From: an uncultured Desulfovibrio sp.
GTDB lineage: Bacteria > Desulfobacterota > Desulfovibrionia > Desulfovibrionales > Desulfovibrionaceae
Length of the DNA stretch: 64,000 nt
NCBI GenBank assembly: GCA_913063155.1
Contig: CAJXYU010000001.1
Span: 1,075,303-1,139,302 of the forward strand
Direction of reading: 5' to 3'
The notes beneath the pieces were generated by a model, which was given only the letters and a program-made list of their open reading frames with translations, ran no database searches and was not told where the DNA came from. Below are positions 1 through 8,669 of the stretch, piece after piece. Position numbers and translations under genes: made by a program. Each line of letters opens with the position of its first letter. The first letter of the stretch is position 1.

Positions 1-456
1 ATCGACATCTCCTACGAGAAAGACCCCTACGGCCTGCTCAGGACCATGCGCGAAAAGGGCATCGCCATTGAGATCCAGCTCACCAGCAACGACGTGATCC
101 TGCGTGTGTCCGGAAACCGTCATCCTTTGAAACTCTATATGAGCGAAGGCGTTCCCTTTGCCCTGGGGTCGGACGACATGGGTGTGGCCCGCACGGACAT
201 GACCACCGAATACCTGCGCGCCGTGCTGGACCAGGGGCTGGGCTACGACGATCTCAAAGCGTCTGCCCGCAACTCGCTGGAATATTCCTTCATGCCCGGC
301 GACTCCCTGTGGGCGGACTACGGAGCCAAGACCGTGATTCCCCAGTGCGACGCGGGCGAGACCGAAGAATGCACGGCCTTTTTGAATGTCAACGAAAAGG
401 CCGCGGTGCAGTGGAAACTGGAACAGGAGTTCAAGGTTTTCGAACGTCGCTGGTAG
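1..456 (+). CDS. Adenosine deaminase-like protein, C-terminal part
   Basis: The reading frame is open from the first base, so the gene begins outside the window; about 151 C-terminal residues are present. The visible part has the late motifs of the adenosine deaminase / ADGF amidohydrolase family. These are a segment reading IEIQLTSN, then HPLKLYMSEGVPFALGSDDMGV, where the SDD-type pair supplies the last zinc-binding aspartate in the family, and then the helical tail SLEYSFMPGDSLW. Family members hydrolyse adenosine or a related 6-aminopurine to inosine in purine salvage. The catalytic histidines lie in the missing N-terminal part, so the exact substrate cannot be judged. The next gene follows after 62 bases on the same strand. 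Confidence 0.8.
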   Translation: MDISYEKDPYGLLRTMREKGIAIEIQLTSNDVILRVSGNRHPLKLYMSEGVPFALGSDDMGVARTDMTTEYLRAVLDQGLGYDDLKASARNSLEYSFMPGDSLWADYGAKTVIPQCDAGETEECTAFLNVNEKAAVQWKLEQEFKVFERRW

Positions 457-518
457 GCCAGGCTGTATCGCGTGGCGGATAATTGACCGAAAATCGTGGG
501 GGAGGGTACAGTGGCTTC

Positions 519-1271
519 ATGCCCTGTTCTTTCCCCCATTTGTTTATTGCCGTCGCAGCCTGGTTTCTGCTTGGCGCCGTGCCCTGCTGCGCCTTTGCCG
601 AAGAGGCCTTCACCATTGTTTTCGAGGACTATCCCCCCTACGAATACATGGAGGACGACGAGGCCAAGGGCATCAACATCGCGATCATCCGCGAGGCTTT
701 TCGGCGCATGAAGGTCAAGCCGGTGTTCCGGACCATGCCTTGGAAACGGGGGCTCTACGAACTCAAAGCCGGAAATATCGCGGCCCTGGCCTCGGGGTTC
801 AAGACCCCGGCTCGGGAAGCCTTCGCCATCTTTCCCCGGCATTACCTGAGCCTGGAGGTCAACGCCATCTTCGTTCACAAGGACAGCCCGTTGCGTGTTT
901 ATGCCCTGGAGGACCTGCGCGGCAAAATTGTGGGCGTTGTGCGCGAATATACGTATGGGCCGGAGTTCGACGCGGCCAAACGGGTCATGAAACTGGACCC
1001 GGTGAACAGCAATCCCCTGCTGGTGGGCAAGCTCCTTGAACGCCGCGTGGACGCCATTGCCGGGAATCTGCGCGTTATCGAGGCCCTGGCCGCGCGGGTC
1101 GAGGCCCGGGACAGCATCAAGCCCGTGTTCCTGCTTTCCAGCGAACCGCTCTATCTTTTCTTTTCCAAAGTTCTCGGCAAGGGCATGGGCGACTTGGCGC
1201 GCTTGTTCGATGCGGCCATGGACTCCATGGAAGCGGACGGCGCCCTCGCCCGTTTGCGCAACGCCAATTGA
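519..1271 (+). CDS. Periplasmic family-3 substrate-binding protein
   Basis: This is a 250-residue secreted protein. An N-terminal signal peptide (hydrophobic LFIAVAAWFLLGAVPCC, cleavage near CAFA-EE) is followed by a type-3 solute-binding fold that opens with FTIVFEDYPPYEYMEDDEAKGI, typical of amino-acid-type binding proteins. No permease or ATPase genes are adjacent, so it may be an orphan receptor rather than a transporter part. The ATG at 519 is preferred because it has a GGGGGAGGG stretch about 12 bases upstream and begins directly at the signal peptide; an in-frame TTG at 483 is possible. The ligand cannot be told from sequence. A second protein of the same kind is at 49522-50292. Confidence 0.75.
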   Translation: MPCSFPHLFIAVAAWFLLGAVPCCAFAEEAFTIVFEDYPPYEYMEDDEAKGINIAIIREAFRRMKVKPVFRTMPWKRGLYELKAGNIAALASGFKTPAREAFAIFPRHYLSLEVNAIFVHKDSPLRVYALEDLRGKIVGVVREYTYGPEFDAAKRVMKLDPVNSNPLLVGKLLERRVDAIAGNLRVIEALAARVEARDSIKPVFLLSSEPLYLFFSKVLGKGMGDLARLFDAAMDSMEADGALARLRNAN

Positions 1272-1313
1272 CCACCATTTCGGTCCGGTATTCTGCAAGG
1301 AAAGGTAAATCAA

Positions 1314-1344
1314 CCTTGACGAAGTGCGTTTGACGCCTATTTTA
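1314..1344 (+). promoter_or_regulatory. Candidate htpX promoter, sigma-32-like
   Basis: CCTTGAC (1314-1320) and CCTATTTTA (1336-1344) are separated by 15 bases. This resembles the heat-shock sigma consensus CTTGAA / CCCCATTTA. It can also be read as a weak sigma-70 site, TTGACG with TATTTT and a 16-base spacer. It lies 29 bases before the htpX start codon. Confidence 0.3.
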
Positions 1345-1372
1345 TACGGGCTACGCACATCGGAGGACGACA

Positions 1373-2224
1373 ATGACAAGCCAGATAAAAACCGTATTTT
1401 TCCTGGCCCTGCTCACCGGGCTGCTCATGCTTCTGGGCGGCCTTATGGGCGGACGGGCCGGACTGATCATCGCCTTTGTTTTCGCCATGGCCATGAACGT
1501 GGGCAGCTACTGGTTCTCGGACAAGGTGGTGCTTTCCATGTACAAGGCCCGTGAACTTTCCCGCGGGGACGCGCCCCTCATTCATCAGGTGGTGGAGGAA
1601 CTGGCCGCCAACGCGGGCGTGCCCAAGCCGCGTATCGTTCTGATACCCCAGCCCCAGCCCAATGCGTTCGCCACGGGCCGCAACCCGGGAAACGCCGTTG
1701 TGGCGGTCACCGAAGGCCTTGTGCGCGTGCTCAATCCGGACGAGCTTCGGGGTGTGCTGGCCCACGAGATCGGCCACGTCGCCAACCGCGACATCCTCAT
1801 CCAGACCATTGCCGCCGTTCTGGGCGGAGCCATCGTGTTCATCGCCAACATTCTCCAGTTCTCGGCCATCTTCGGCATGGGCGGGGATGACGAGGAGGGA
1901 GGAAGTCCGCTGGCAGCCCTGGCCATGGCCATCCTGGCCCCCATCGCGGCCACCCTGATCCAGATGGCCCTGTCCCGTTCCCGTGAATACCTGGCCGACG
2001 AAACCGGGGCGCGCATTTCCGGCGAACCCCTGTCCCTGGCCTCGGCCCTGGCCAAGCTGGACACGGCCTCGCGCCATACTCCGCTCCGCGGTTCCCCAGC
2101 CACGGAGAACATGTTCATCATTTCCCCGTTCAGCGGGCAGCGTGCCGCCAACCTTTTCAGCACGCACCCGCCCATTCAGGAGCGTATTCACCGGTTGCAG
2201 CGCATGGCGAGGAGGCCTTACTGA
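1373..2224 (+). CDS. htpX: HtpX-type membrane metalloprotease (M48)
   Basis: This 283-residue protein matches HtpX, the inner-membrane zinc protease that helps degrade damaged membrane proteins. Two hydrophobic segments at the N-terminus (about residues 8-25 and 30-46) precede the zinc motif HEIGH (H131, E132, H135). A later membrane pair surrounds residues 140-205, and the family signature SREYLADE follows. The length agrees with the family. GGAGG lies 6 bases before the ATG. Its stop overlaps the start of the following HtrA-type protease, so the two envelope quality-control proteases are translationally coupled. A possible heat-shock-type promoter precedes it. Confidence 0.92.
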   Translation: MTSQIKTVFFLALLTGLLMLLGGLMGGRAGLIIAFVFAMAMNVGSYWFSDKVVLSMYKARELSRGDAPLIHQVVEELAANAGVPKPRIVLIPQPQPNAFATGRNPGNAVVAVTEGLVRVLNPDELRGVLAHEIGHVANRDILIQTIAAVLGGAIVFIANILQFSAIFGMGGDDEEGGSPLAALAMAILAPIAATLIQMALSRSREYLADETGARISGEPLSLASALAKLDTASRHTPLRGSPATENMFIISPFSGQRAANLFSTHPPIQERIHRLQRMARRPY

Positions 2225-3555
2225 TGCGTCGTTCGACAGGGCTTCTGGCCCTCATGTTGATTGTCTGCCTTGTGGCTCCGGCTTCGGCCTATGTGGACGA
2301 ACTGCGCAGAACGCCGGTGGTCAAGGCCGTGGAGAGCGTCAGCCCCTCGGTGGTCAGCATCACGGCTATTTCCAGGAAGCAGGGCCGGAGCGTTTTTCCA
2401 AACGACCCCATCGGCCGCCTTTTTCAGGAGCGTTTTTTCGGCCGTCTTCCGCAGCGCTCCGCCAGCAGCCTCGGATCGGGGGTGATCATTGACGGCAGGG
2501 CCGGGCTGGTGCTCACCAACGCCCACGTCATTTCCGGGGCCGAGACCATCACCGTACGCCTCACCGACGGCCGGGACTTCAAGGCCGAAATGATCGGGTC
2601 CGACCCGGACTTCGATCTGGCCGTGCTGCGCATCAAGGACGCCAAGAACCTGCCAGGCGTGAAGATGGGAGATTCCGACGACATCCTCATCGGCGAGACC
2701 GTCATCGCCATCGGCAACCCCTACGGCTTCAGCCATACCGTGACCACAGGCGTCATCTCGGCCCTGAACCGGACCATCAGTACGGACCGGGGCCGTTCCG
2801 GCAACTTCATCCAGACCGACGCGGCCATCAATCCGGGCAACTCGGGCGGTCCGCTTCTGAACATCAACGGTGAACTCATCGGCATCAATACCGCCATCCA
2901 TGCCAAGGGCGAGGGCATCGGTTTCGCCATTCCCATCAACAAGGCCAAGGCCGTGGTGGCCGAGCTTATCAGCACCGGCCACGTGGCGCCCATCTGGCTG
3001 GGCCTCTTCGGGCAGAGCATCGACCAGGATATGGCCCTGTATTTCAACCTTAAGAGTGTGAACGGTATGATCGTCACCGACACCTTCCCGGATACTCCGG
3101 CCCAGGCCGCAGGCATCAAGGCCGGGGACGTGCTGGTGGGGATGAACGGCCGGTCCCTGCGCGACGTGGACGAGTATCTGACGCGTCTGCGCGGGCACAC
3201 CCGGGGCGAGTATCTCATGCTGAACCTGCTGCGCGACGGCAAGCGTGTGGACATCAGGATCAAGCCGGCGGTCATGTCCCGGAAGACCGCAACCGCGCTG
3301 GTGGCCAAGGTCTGGGGGCTGCGCCTCAAGGACAACCCGAGGGGCGTGGGCGCGGTCATCACCCAGGTGGGCAAGGGCAGCCCCGCCGAAAAGGCCCATC
3401 TGCAGCCCGGCGATTTGGTGCACCAGATCGGGAACCGCAGTCTGCGCACGGCGGACGGCTTGCTTGCCGGATACCTGAACAGCCGCATGGCCAGTACGGT
3501 CGTACTCAAGGTGCAGCGCGGTCGAGGCCTGTATTGGGTTAAATTGCGGCGCTAG
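2224..3555 (+). CDS. DegP/HtrA-family periplasmic serine protease
   Basis: A 443-residue Do-family protease that degrades or refolds misfolded envelope proteins. A signal peptide (residues 1-22, ending PASA) precedes a trypsin-like domain with the full catalytic triad: H101 in TNAHV, D131 in DFDLAVL and S207 in GNSGGPL. Two PDZ-type domains follow, at about residues 245-345 and 350-440. The ATG overlaps the htpX stop by one base, which suggests one operon. DegP, DegQ and DegS homologues cannot be separated by sequence alone, but the two PDZ domains fit DegP/DegQ better than DegS. Confidence 0.92.
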   Translation: MRRSTGLLALMLIVCLVAPASAYVDELRRTPVVKAVESVSPSVVSITAISRKQGRSVFPNDPIGRLFQERFFGRLPQRSASSLGSGVIIDGRAGLVLTNAHVISGAETITVRLTDGRDFKAEMIGSDPDFDLAVLRIKDAKNLPGVKMGDSDDILIGETVIAIGNPYGFSHTVTTGVISALNRTISTDRGRSGNFIQTDAAINPGNSGGPLLNINGELIGINTAIHAKGEGIGFAIPINKAKAVVAELISTGHVAPIWLGLFGQSIDQDMALYFNLKSVNGMIVTDTFPDTPAQAAGIKAGDVLVGMNGRSLRDVDEYLTRLRGHTRGEYLMLNLLRDGKRVDIRIKPAVMSRKTATALVAKVWGLRLKDNPRGVGAVITQVGKGSPAEKAHLQPGDLVHQIGNRSLRTADGLLAGYLNSRMASTVVLKVQRGRGLYWVKLRR

Positions 3556-3673
3556 CCAGCGCCTTTCTTCGGGCCGCAAACCTTTTTGGGTGGTCAGGAG
3601 AATTTTCGTTTGTGATATTTTGCATAATTGTCACGTTTCGCAGGGGTGGCCCTTGAAAAACAAGATATGTCAT

Positions 3674-3711
3674 ACTCCCCGCAGAGGCTTGGCCTCTGCG
3701 GGGAGTCTTTT
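3674..3711 (+). terminator. Strong intrinsic terminator
   Basis: Arms of 15 bases (3674-3688 and 3692-3706, core CCCCGCAGAGGC) pair perfectly around a 3-base loop and are followed by CTTTTG. It lies 119 bases after the protease stop and 124 bases before hisI, separating the two operons. Confidence 0.75.
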
Positions 3712-3749
3712 GTCGCCGGTCGGAGTCGGGAGCCTTTCCATTTCGGCTA

Positions 3750-3778
3750 TTGCCTATCCAGAGACAAAGCGGTATGCA
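3750..3778 (+). promoter_or_regulatory. Candidate hisI-hisG promoter
   Basis: TTGCCT (3750-3755) and TATGCA (3773-3778) are separated by 17 bases, 57 bases before the hisI start and downstream of the terminator. The match to the sigma-70 consensus is moderate. Confidence 0.35.
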
Positions 3779-3834
3779 ATCTGTCCCGACCCACCGCCTT
3801 GGGTTGGGAAAATACAATATTGTCAGGAGAAACA

Positions 3835-4206
3835 ATGAGACCAGATTTTGAGAAATGCGACGGCCTGGTGCCCGCCATCGCTCAGGATGCCGAAACCGGC
3901 GAAGTCCTGATGATGGCCTACATGAATGAAGAAGCATGGGACAAGACCCTGGAAACGGGCGAGGTCCATTACTTCAGTCGCTCCCGACATTCTCTCTGGC
4001 ATAAAGGCGGAACTTCTGGTCATGTGCAGAAAGTGAAGGCCATCAGGCTGGACTGCGATTCGGACACCATCCTGGTGCGTATTGAACAGATCGGCGGCGC
4101 GGCCTGCCACAAGGGCTACCGCAGCTGCTTTTATCGAGAACTCAAGGACGGCGAGGTCGTTGAATGCTCGCCCATCGTCTTCGATCCCAAGGAGGTATAT
4201 AAGTAA
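3835..4206 (+). CDS. hisI: Phosphoribosyl-AMP cyclohydrolase HisI
   Basis: This 123-residue protein opens the adenine ring of phosphoribosyl-AMP, the third step of histidine synthesis. It has the family motifs for the N-terminus ([23 protein letters not shown]), the substrate loop ([19 protein letters not shown]), the metal-binding DCDSD and the zinc-binding CHKGYRSCF. It is the cyclohydrolase domain only; the HisE pyrophosphohydrolase is not fused here. The ATG at 3835 follows CAGGAGAAACA and gives the normal family length, while the longer frame upstream crosses the terminator and is not credible. Its stop overlaps the hisG start (TAATG). Confidence 0.95.
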   Translation: MRPDFEKCDGLVPAIAQDAETGEVLMMAYMNEEAWDKTLETGEVHYFSRSRHSLWHKGGTSGHVQKVKAIRLDCDSDTILVRIEQIGGAACHKGYRSCFYRELKDGEVVECSPIVFDPKEVYK

Positions 4207-5084
4207 TGGCCGGAGAACTCATCAGACTCGGAGTGCCCAAAGGTTCCCTGCAGGACGCGACCATCAAGCTCTTTGCCAAGGCCGGTTGGAACATCCGGCT
4301 GCACCACCGCAACTACTTCCCGGATATCGACGACCCCGAGATCAAGTGCTCCCTGTCCCGTGCCCAGGAAATGGCCATGTACGTGGAGCGCGGCACCTTC
4401 GACGTGGGCCTGACCGGTAAGGACTGGGTCATGGAAAATGACTCCGACGTGGTGGTCGTGGACGACCTGATCTATTCCAAGGTCTCCAACCGTCCGGCCC
4501 GCTGGGTGCTCTGCGTGGCGGGCAATTCGCCCTTCAAGCGCCCCGAAGACCTGGAAGGCAAGAAGATAGCCACCGAACTGGTGGGCTTCACCGAAAAGTA
4601 CTTCAAGTCCATCGGCGTGAACGTGGACGTGTCTTTTTCCTGGGGCACCACCGAGGCCAAGGTCGTCGAAGGCCTGTGCGACGCCATCGTGGAAATCACC
4701 GAGACCGGCACCACCATCAAGGCCAACGGCCTGCGCATCATTGCCGAGCTCATGCAGACCAACACCCAGCTTATCGCCAACAAGGAAGCCTGGGCCGATC
4801 CCGCCAAGCGTAAGAAGATCGAAGAGATGAACCTGCTGCTGCAGGGCGCGTTGCGGGCCGAAAAGCTCGTGGGCTTGAAGATGAACATGCCCAAGGCCAA
4901 GATGGAAGAGGCGCAGGACGTCATGCCCGCGCAGACCTCCCCCACCGTGGCCGAGCTCAAGGACCCGAACTGGGTGTCCGTGGAAATCGTGGTCGAGGAA
5001 TCCATCGTCCGCGACATCATTCCGCAGCTTCGCGGCCTTGGAGCCGAAGCCATTATCGAGTATCCACTGAACAAAGTTATTTAA
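4206..5084 (+). CDS. hisG: ATP phosphoribosyltransferase HisG (long form)
   Basis: A 292-residue enzyme for the first committed step of histidine synthesis, joining ATP and PRPP. It begins LIRLGVPKGSLQDATIKLFAKAGW and contains DVGLTGKDWV, a type II periplasmic-binding-like catalytic core, and the PRPP loop EITETGTTIKANGL. The extra C-terminal segment after about residue 215 is the regulatory domain of the long hexameric form, which is feedback-inhibited by histidine and does not need HisZ. It overlaps hisI by one base, so the pair is translationally coupled; the rest of the pathway lies elsewhere. Confidence 0.95.
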   Translation: MAGELIRLGVPKGSLQDATIKLFAKAGWNIRLHHRNYFPDIDDPEIKCSLSRAQEMAMYVERGTFDVGLTGKDWVMENDSDVVVVDDLIYSKVSNRPARWVLCVAGNSPFKRPEDLEGKKIATELVGFTEKYFKSIGVNVDVSFSWGTTEAKVVEGLCDAIVEITETGTTIKANGLRIIAELMQTNTQLIANKEAWADPAKRKKIEEMNLLLQGALRAEKLVGLKMNMPKAKMEEAQDVMPAQTSPTVAELKDPNWVSVEIVVEESIVRDIIPQLRGLGAEAIIEYPLNKVI

Positions 5085-5148
5085 GAAGGCTGGAGGAAAC
5101 CTTTCGAGTGGAAGGTTTCCCCCAGAGCCCCTTTCAAAGTTTTTATGA

Positions 5149-5189
5149 AACCCGGCCGGAGGATGTAATCCTCCGGCCGGGTTGTTTTT
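5149..5189 (+). terminator. Intrinsic terminator after hisG
   Basis: Perfect 16-base arms (5149-5164 and 5168-5183, core CCCGGCCGGAGGAT) with a 3-base loop, followed by GTTTTT. It sits between the convergent hisG and phosphofructokinase genes. A second hairpin (GGAAACCTT / AAGGTTTCC) lies just upstream at 5094-5119. Confidence 0.8.
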
Positions 5190-5246
5190 GGGAAGATCAT
5201 TGTGGTCTGATCTCAAAAAGTTTCGGAAATGGGGCTTTCCCCGGTT

Positions 5247-6593
5247 TTATTTCTTCTTTTCCTTACCTTCGTTCTTCATGCTCACGGGCTGGCCCGTGGA
5301 TTCGAGCACGGCGCGCCAGTAGTTGGAGCAGGTGTTGATGTGCTTGCGAGACCGGGTCATGAGCTTCATGGGAATGTGCACGTAGCGGCCGTTCCAGCGC
5401 GAGATGACCAGGCCGGTGCGTCCGGACATGCCCGCATGCACGGCGTGGATGCCCAGGAACGAGCAATAGATGCGGTCGTTGGCGTTGGCGGGGACCGAAC
5501 GGATGATGTAGCTCGGGTCGATGTATTTGAGAGTGGTCTCGATGCCGAGCTCGTCGAAGTGGCTCTTGATGGCGTTGCGGATCGTTCCGGCGATGTCCCC
5601 CAGCACCAGGTTGCCGGACTTGTCCATCTTGCCGGTCTCGCCGATGATGTTCTGCCCGGCCCCCTCGGCCAGCACGATGACCGCGTGTCCGTTCTGGCGC
5701 ATGCGCGCTTCCAGGTGATGTAGGAGTCCGTTGCCACCATCCAGGTCGAACTCGTCTTCGGGCACGAGCACGAAATCCACGTCCTGCAGGGCCATGGCGC
5801 TTTGGGCGGCAATGAAGCCGGAAGCACGGCCCATGACTTTGACCAATCCGAGCCCCCAGGGCGCGCCCGTGGCTTCCACGTGGGCGCAACGGATGGCCTC
5901 GGTGGCCTTTTCCACGGCCGTGTCAAAGCCGAAGGAGGGCGACGCGAACTGAATGTCGTTGTCGATGGTTTTGGGCAGGCCCACCAGGGAGATGGAAAGA
6001 TTGCGTTTGCTGATCTCGGCCTGGACCCTTTCCGCCGCCTTGAGCGTGCCGTCCCCGCCGATCATGAACAGGATGGATATGTTCATGCGCTCCAGGGCGT
6101 CCACGATCTCCTCCACATCCTGCGGTCCGCGCGAGCTGCCGAGCATGGTGCCGCCGAATTCGTGAATCTGGCCCACGTTTTCCGGGGTCAGCTCCATGAC
6201 GTCGTAGCCCTCGGACGGGATGAACCCGGCCAGACCGTACCGGATGCCGAGCACGCTGGGTACGTGGTATTCGTGATGTGCGGTCATGACGATGGCTCGG
6301 ATCACGTCGTTGAGGCCGGGACAGAGGCCGCCGCAGGTGACCACGGCACACTTGGCCTTGCTCGGGTCGAAATAGAGATTTTCCCGGGGGCCCGCCAATT
6401 CGAAGAAGACCGGCTCTTCGGCTTTTTTTCTGCCCTTGGAAATCAGGCTGTCCTTGGAGAGGTTGACCAGCACGGCATCGTCCTCATCCACGTACCGGCC
6501 GTGTTTGAGCGGGCTGGAGACCTTGGGGGGCCCCAGGCGGTCGATGACGGTGTCTTCGGCCTTGTAGACTTTTTCCTTGCAGATTTGCGGCAT
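5247..6593 (-). CDS. 6-phosphofructokinase (group related to plant/PPi enzymes)
   Basis: A 448-residue phosphofructokinase that phosphorylates fructose 6-phosphate in glycolysis. It shows GGLCPGLND near the N-terminus, GGDGTLKAAE, GLPKTIDNDI with FGFDTAVEKATEAI, and MGRASGFIA. The glycine in GGDGT favours ATP as donor, because PPi-using relatives normally have GGDD, while the lysine in PKTIDND is shared with plant-type and PPi-type enzymes. Donor use is therefore probable, not certain. The ATG at 6593 is chosen because GGAG stands 7 bases before it; an in-frame ATG at 6605 has no such site. A lysine-rich tail ends the protein. It points towards, and is convergent with, hisG. Confidence 0.88.
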   Translation of the reverse strand: MPQICKEKVYKAEDTVIDRLGPPKVSSPLKHGRYVDEDDAVLVNLSKDSLISKGRKKAEEPVFFELAGPRENLYFDPSKAKCAVVTCGGLCPGLNDVIRAIVMTAHHEYHVPSVLGIRYGLAGFIPSEGYDVMELTPENVGQIHEFGGTMLGSSRGPQDVEEIVDALERMNISILFMIGGDGTLKAAERVQAEISKRNLSISLVGLPKTIDNDIQFASPSFGFDTAVEKATEAIRCAHVEATGAPWGLGLVKVMGRASGFIAAQSAMALQDVDFVLVPEDEFDLDGGNGLLHHLEARMRQNGHAVIVLAEGAGQNIIGETGKMDKSGNLVLGDIAGTIRNAIKSHFDELGIETTLKYIDPSYIIRSVPANANDRIYCSFLGIHAVHAGMSGRTGLVISRWNGRYVHIPMKLMTRSRKHINTCSNYWRAVLESTGQPVSMKNEGKEKKK

Positions 6594-6694
6594 GGTTCGC
6601 TCCATTTTGAGTGGGCGGTTGAGATTACTCTGACAATGCTATAAGGGAATGGGTATCTGCGCATATTATATTCAGTGGAGGGAAACGGGCGCTC

Positions 6695-7123
6695 ATGGCG
6701 AAATTCAATTGGAACCCCTGGATGGGGCTGGACCTTTCCGCGGGAGACCGGATCAGGGACGATCGTCCCGGCCGGATCGCCGCCGGTGACAGAAAAGGCC
6801 CGATGTGGAGCCCCCCCGCAGACATGGTCGAGGACTCCACCGGGATCGTCATCCAGGTGGATCTTCCCGGTGTGACCCTTGAGAACATCGGCCTGCAGTT
6901 CAAGGAGGCCGGACTGGTTCTTTACGGTCGTCGCCGTTTTGAAAAGGACGCCCGCAAAAACGCCTACCATATGCTCGAACGCACCTGTGGCCCGTTCGGG
7001 CGAACATTTCCCTTGCCGCGCAATGTGAATCAGGAATCCATCCGTGCCCATCTCAAGGACGGCGTCCTGACCATCACCATTTCAAAGACCAAGCCCAAAC
7101 GGCGGACTATCCGGGTGGACTAG
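6695..7123 (+). CDS. Hsp20 / alpha-crystallin small heat-shock protein
   Basis: This 142-residue chaperone binds unfolding proteins without ATP. The alpha-crystallin domain spans about residues 48-140 (ADMVEDSTGIVIQVDLPGVTLENIGLQF, then LVLYGRRRF and the closing DGVLTITISKTKP). The short N-terminal arm is rich in glycine and arginine (LDLSAGDRIRDDRPGRIAAGDR). It is divergent from the phosphofructokinase gene. A possible promoter is TTGAGA with TATAAG, 15 bases apart, upstream. Family assignment is firm. Confidence 0.9.
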   Translation: MAKFNWNPWMGLDLSAGDRIRDDRPGRIAAGDRKGPMWSPPADMVEDSTGIVIQVDLPGVTLENIGLQFKEAGLVLYGRRRFEKDARKNAYHMLERTCGPFGRTFPLPRNVNQESIRAHLKDGVLTITISKTKPKRRTIRVD

Positions 7124-7161
7124 GGCTGCCATTCTCAACCTTGTTGTAGGCCTGAAAAAGA

Positions 7162-7192
7162 GCCCGGGCAATACCCGGGCATTTTTTATTTT
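7162..7192. terminator. Bidirectional terminator between hsp20 and GH5 gene
   Basis: GCCCGGG (7162-7168) pairs with CCCGGGC (7174-7180) around a 5-base loop. On the plus strand ATTTTTTATTTT follows. On the minus strand CTCTTTTTC follows. It lies between two convergent genes and can serve both. Confidence 0.75.
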
Positions 7193-7225
7193 CACCAAAA
7201 AAAGCCTGCCCGTGAGGGCTGCCGG

Positions 7226-8428
7226 CTACTTCAGCCGGGACTTGATGACGTCGAAGAGCGGATTGGGCTTGCGCGGTACCTTGGGGTGTTCGCCGCGTTC
7301 CACGGCCTGCCAGTATTTCCAGCCCAACGGTTTGGTGCCAACCTCGTAATCGTAGCCGTCCCACTCGTCTTCTCGGAAGGAGTAGAAGGCCCAGTGGACG
7401 GCGTGCTTGTCCAACTCGGCGATCACGTCCGTCAGATACTGTCGGCAACCCGGGTTGCGGCGCACGCAGCCGAACTCGGCGGCCACGAGATGGTCGCGGG
7501 GGATGTCGTTTTTCTTTGCCCAGCGGAAGAACGGTTCCATATAGGCGGCGATGGCGTTGCGGTTCCAGTTTACGTCGTGTTCGCCGAAGGGCACCACCCC
7601 GGGATAGACATAGGGCTTTTTGCGCTTGAAGTTGGAGTTTGAGGTGAAATCGTAGGGCTCGTACATGTGGAAGGAATAGAGCACGTTGTCATCATCCAGG
7701 GCAGCGGGCCAGTAGGTGACGGCTCCGGGTTGGGCGTACCAGCCCGCGTCCACCATGATGGGCATGTCCGGTGCGACCTGGCGGATGGTGTGGATGACCT
7801 CGGTGTAGAAACGATAGAGGTCTGCGGGCGTGTTCTTGTTTTTTGCGTACCAGGCCTTGAAGCGGGAGTTGTCGCCCAGGGCGACGTGCTCGGCCACGCC
7901 ACGGTTCTTTTCCGGAAGGGGTTCGTTCTTGATGTTGAAACCCACCAGGGCCGGGTGGGTGCCGAAGCGTTCAGCGATGTCATGCCAGTAGGCCTTGCTC
8001 TGCTTCCAATAGTTGAAGTCTTCCCACAGGCGCGGGTCGAACTTGCCGTTGTTCTTCTGCTTCCAGCGTGCACCGGGCAGGGAGAGTGGCGTGAGCACCA
8101 CCTTGAGGCCGTACTTCTGCGCCCAGTCCAGAACCTGCTTCAGTTTTTGCGCGTCCTTTTCCACCAATCCACGATAGTTGTCGGCGTTGCCCATGAGAAA
8201 ATCGCGCTGCTCGCCTTTCCATTTGCCGAAGGCCAGCCGTACCCAGCTCACACCGAGATCCGCGGCGTCCTTGAACCAGGTTTCCTCGGGCACCTTGTTG
8301 AAGCAGTTGGCGCCGGTTCGTTGGGTTTTCCAGAAATCGGCAGGCGCGGCCGCCTGAACGCCGTAGGGAAGGACTGCGGTCAGCAGCAGAGTCAGGATAC
8401 ATATTAAGACAAGGTTTTTATTCTTCAT
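7226..8428 (-). CDS. Secreted glycoside hydrolase, GH5 cellulase-like
   Basis: A 400-residue secreted enzyme with a signal peptide (residues 1-26, cleaved after GVQA). The mature part is a GH5-type barrel: an early VRLAFGKW strand, the acid/base glutamate E169 in NIKNEP, the HMYEPYDF loop, and the nucleophile E318 in AAEFG. Such enzymes cleave beta-1,4-linked glucans or related polymers. In a bacterium of this type it may act on its own exopolysaccharide rather than on plant cellulose, which is an inference. The ATG at 8428 is preferred over the upstream in-frame ATG because it starts the signal peptide and has GGGAC before it. Confidence 0.85.
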   Translation of the reverse strand: MKNKNLVLICILTLLLTAVLPYGVQAAAPADFWKTQRTGANCFNKVPEETWFKDAADLGVSWVRLAFGKWKGEQRDFLMGNADNYRGLVEKDAQKLKQVLDWAQKYGLKVVLTPLSLPGARWKQKNNGKFDPRLWEDFNYWKQSKAYWHDIAERFGTHPALVGFNIKNEPLPEKNRGVAEHVALGDNSRFKAWYAKNKNTPADLYRFYTEVIHTIRQVAPDMPIMVDAGWYAQPGAVTYWPAALDDDNVLYSFHMYEPYDFTSNSNFKRKKPYVYPGVVPFGEHDVNWNRNAIAAYMEPFFRWAKKNDIPRDHLVAAEFGCVRRNPGCRQYLTDVIAELDKHAVHWAFYSFREDEWDGYDYEVGTKPLGWKYWQAVERGEHPKVPRKPNPLFDVIKSRLK

Positions 8429-8669
8429 GAAGTGTCCCTTCAGAGTTTGGTTTCGGGAGCGGCGAAAGCGCCGCAATACAAGATGATTGTTTCAGTAAGG
8501 GAGGGAAGGGGGTATTTCAACCCGGACTATGCTTGAATTTTGCTGCGAAGCGCCAAGAGGCTGGCTTTATCTTTTTCAATCTGCGTTTTTCATCGAAAAT
8601 CGGCTTTTCGATAATTTAATGCAACTCGGGTAATGTCTGAGAAGATTTCCGTGTTGCCGGAGGCGGAAA

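Noticed and set aside
318..1379. Long minus-strand frame opposite the first binding-protein gene
   Set aside because: It is a shadow of the plus-strand gene, common in GC-rich DNA. It lacks any recognisable motif, and its own gene-like signals are absent.
3628..3834. N-terminal extension of HisI
   Set aside because: It crosses a strong terminator, and HisI has normal length from the ATG at 3835, which has its own ribosome-binding site.
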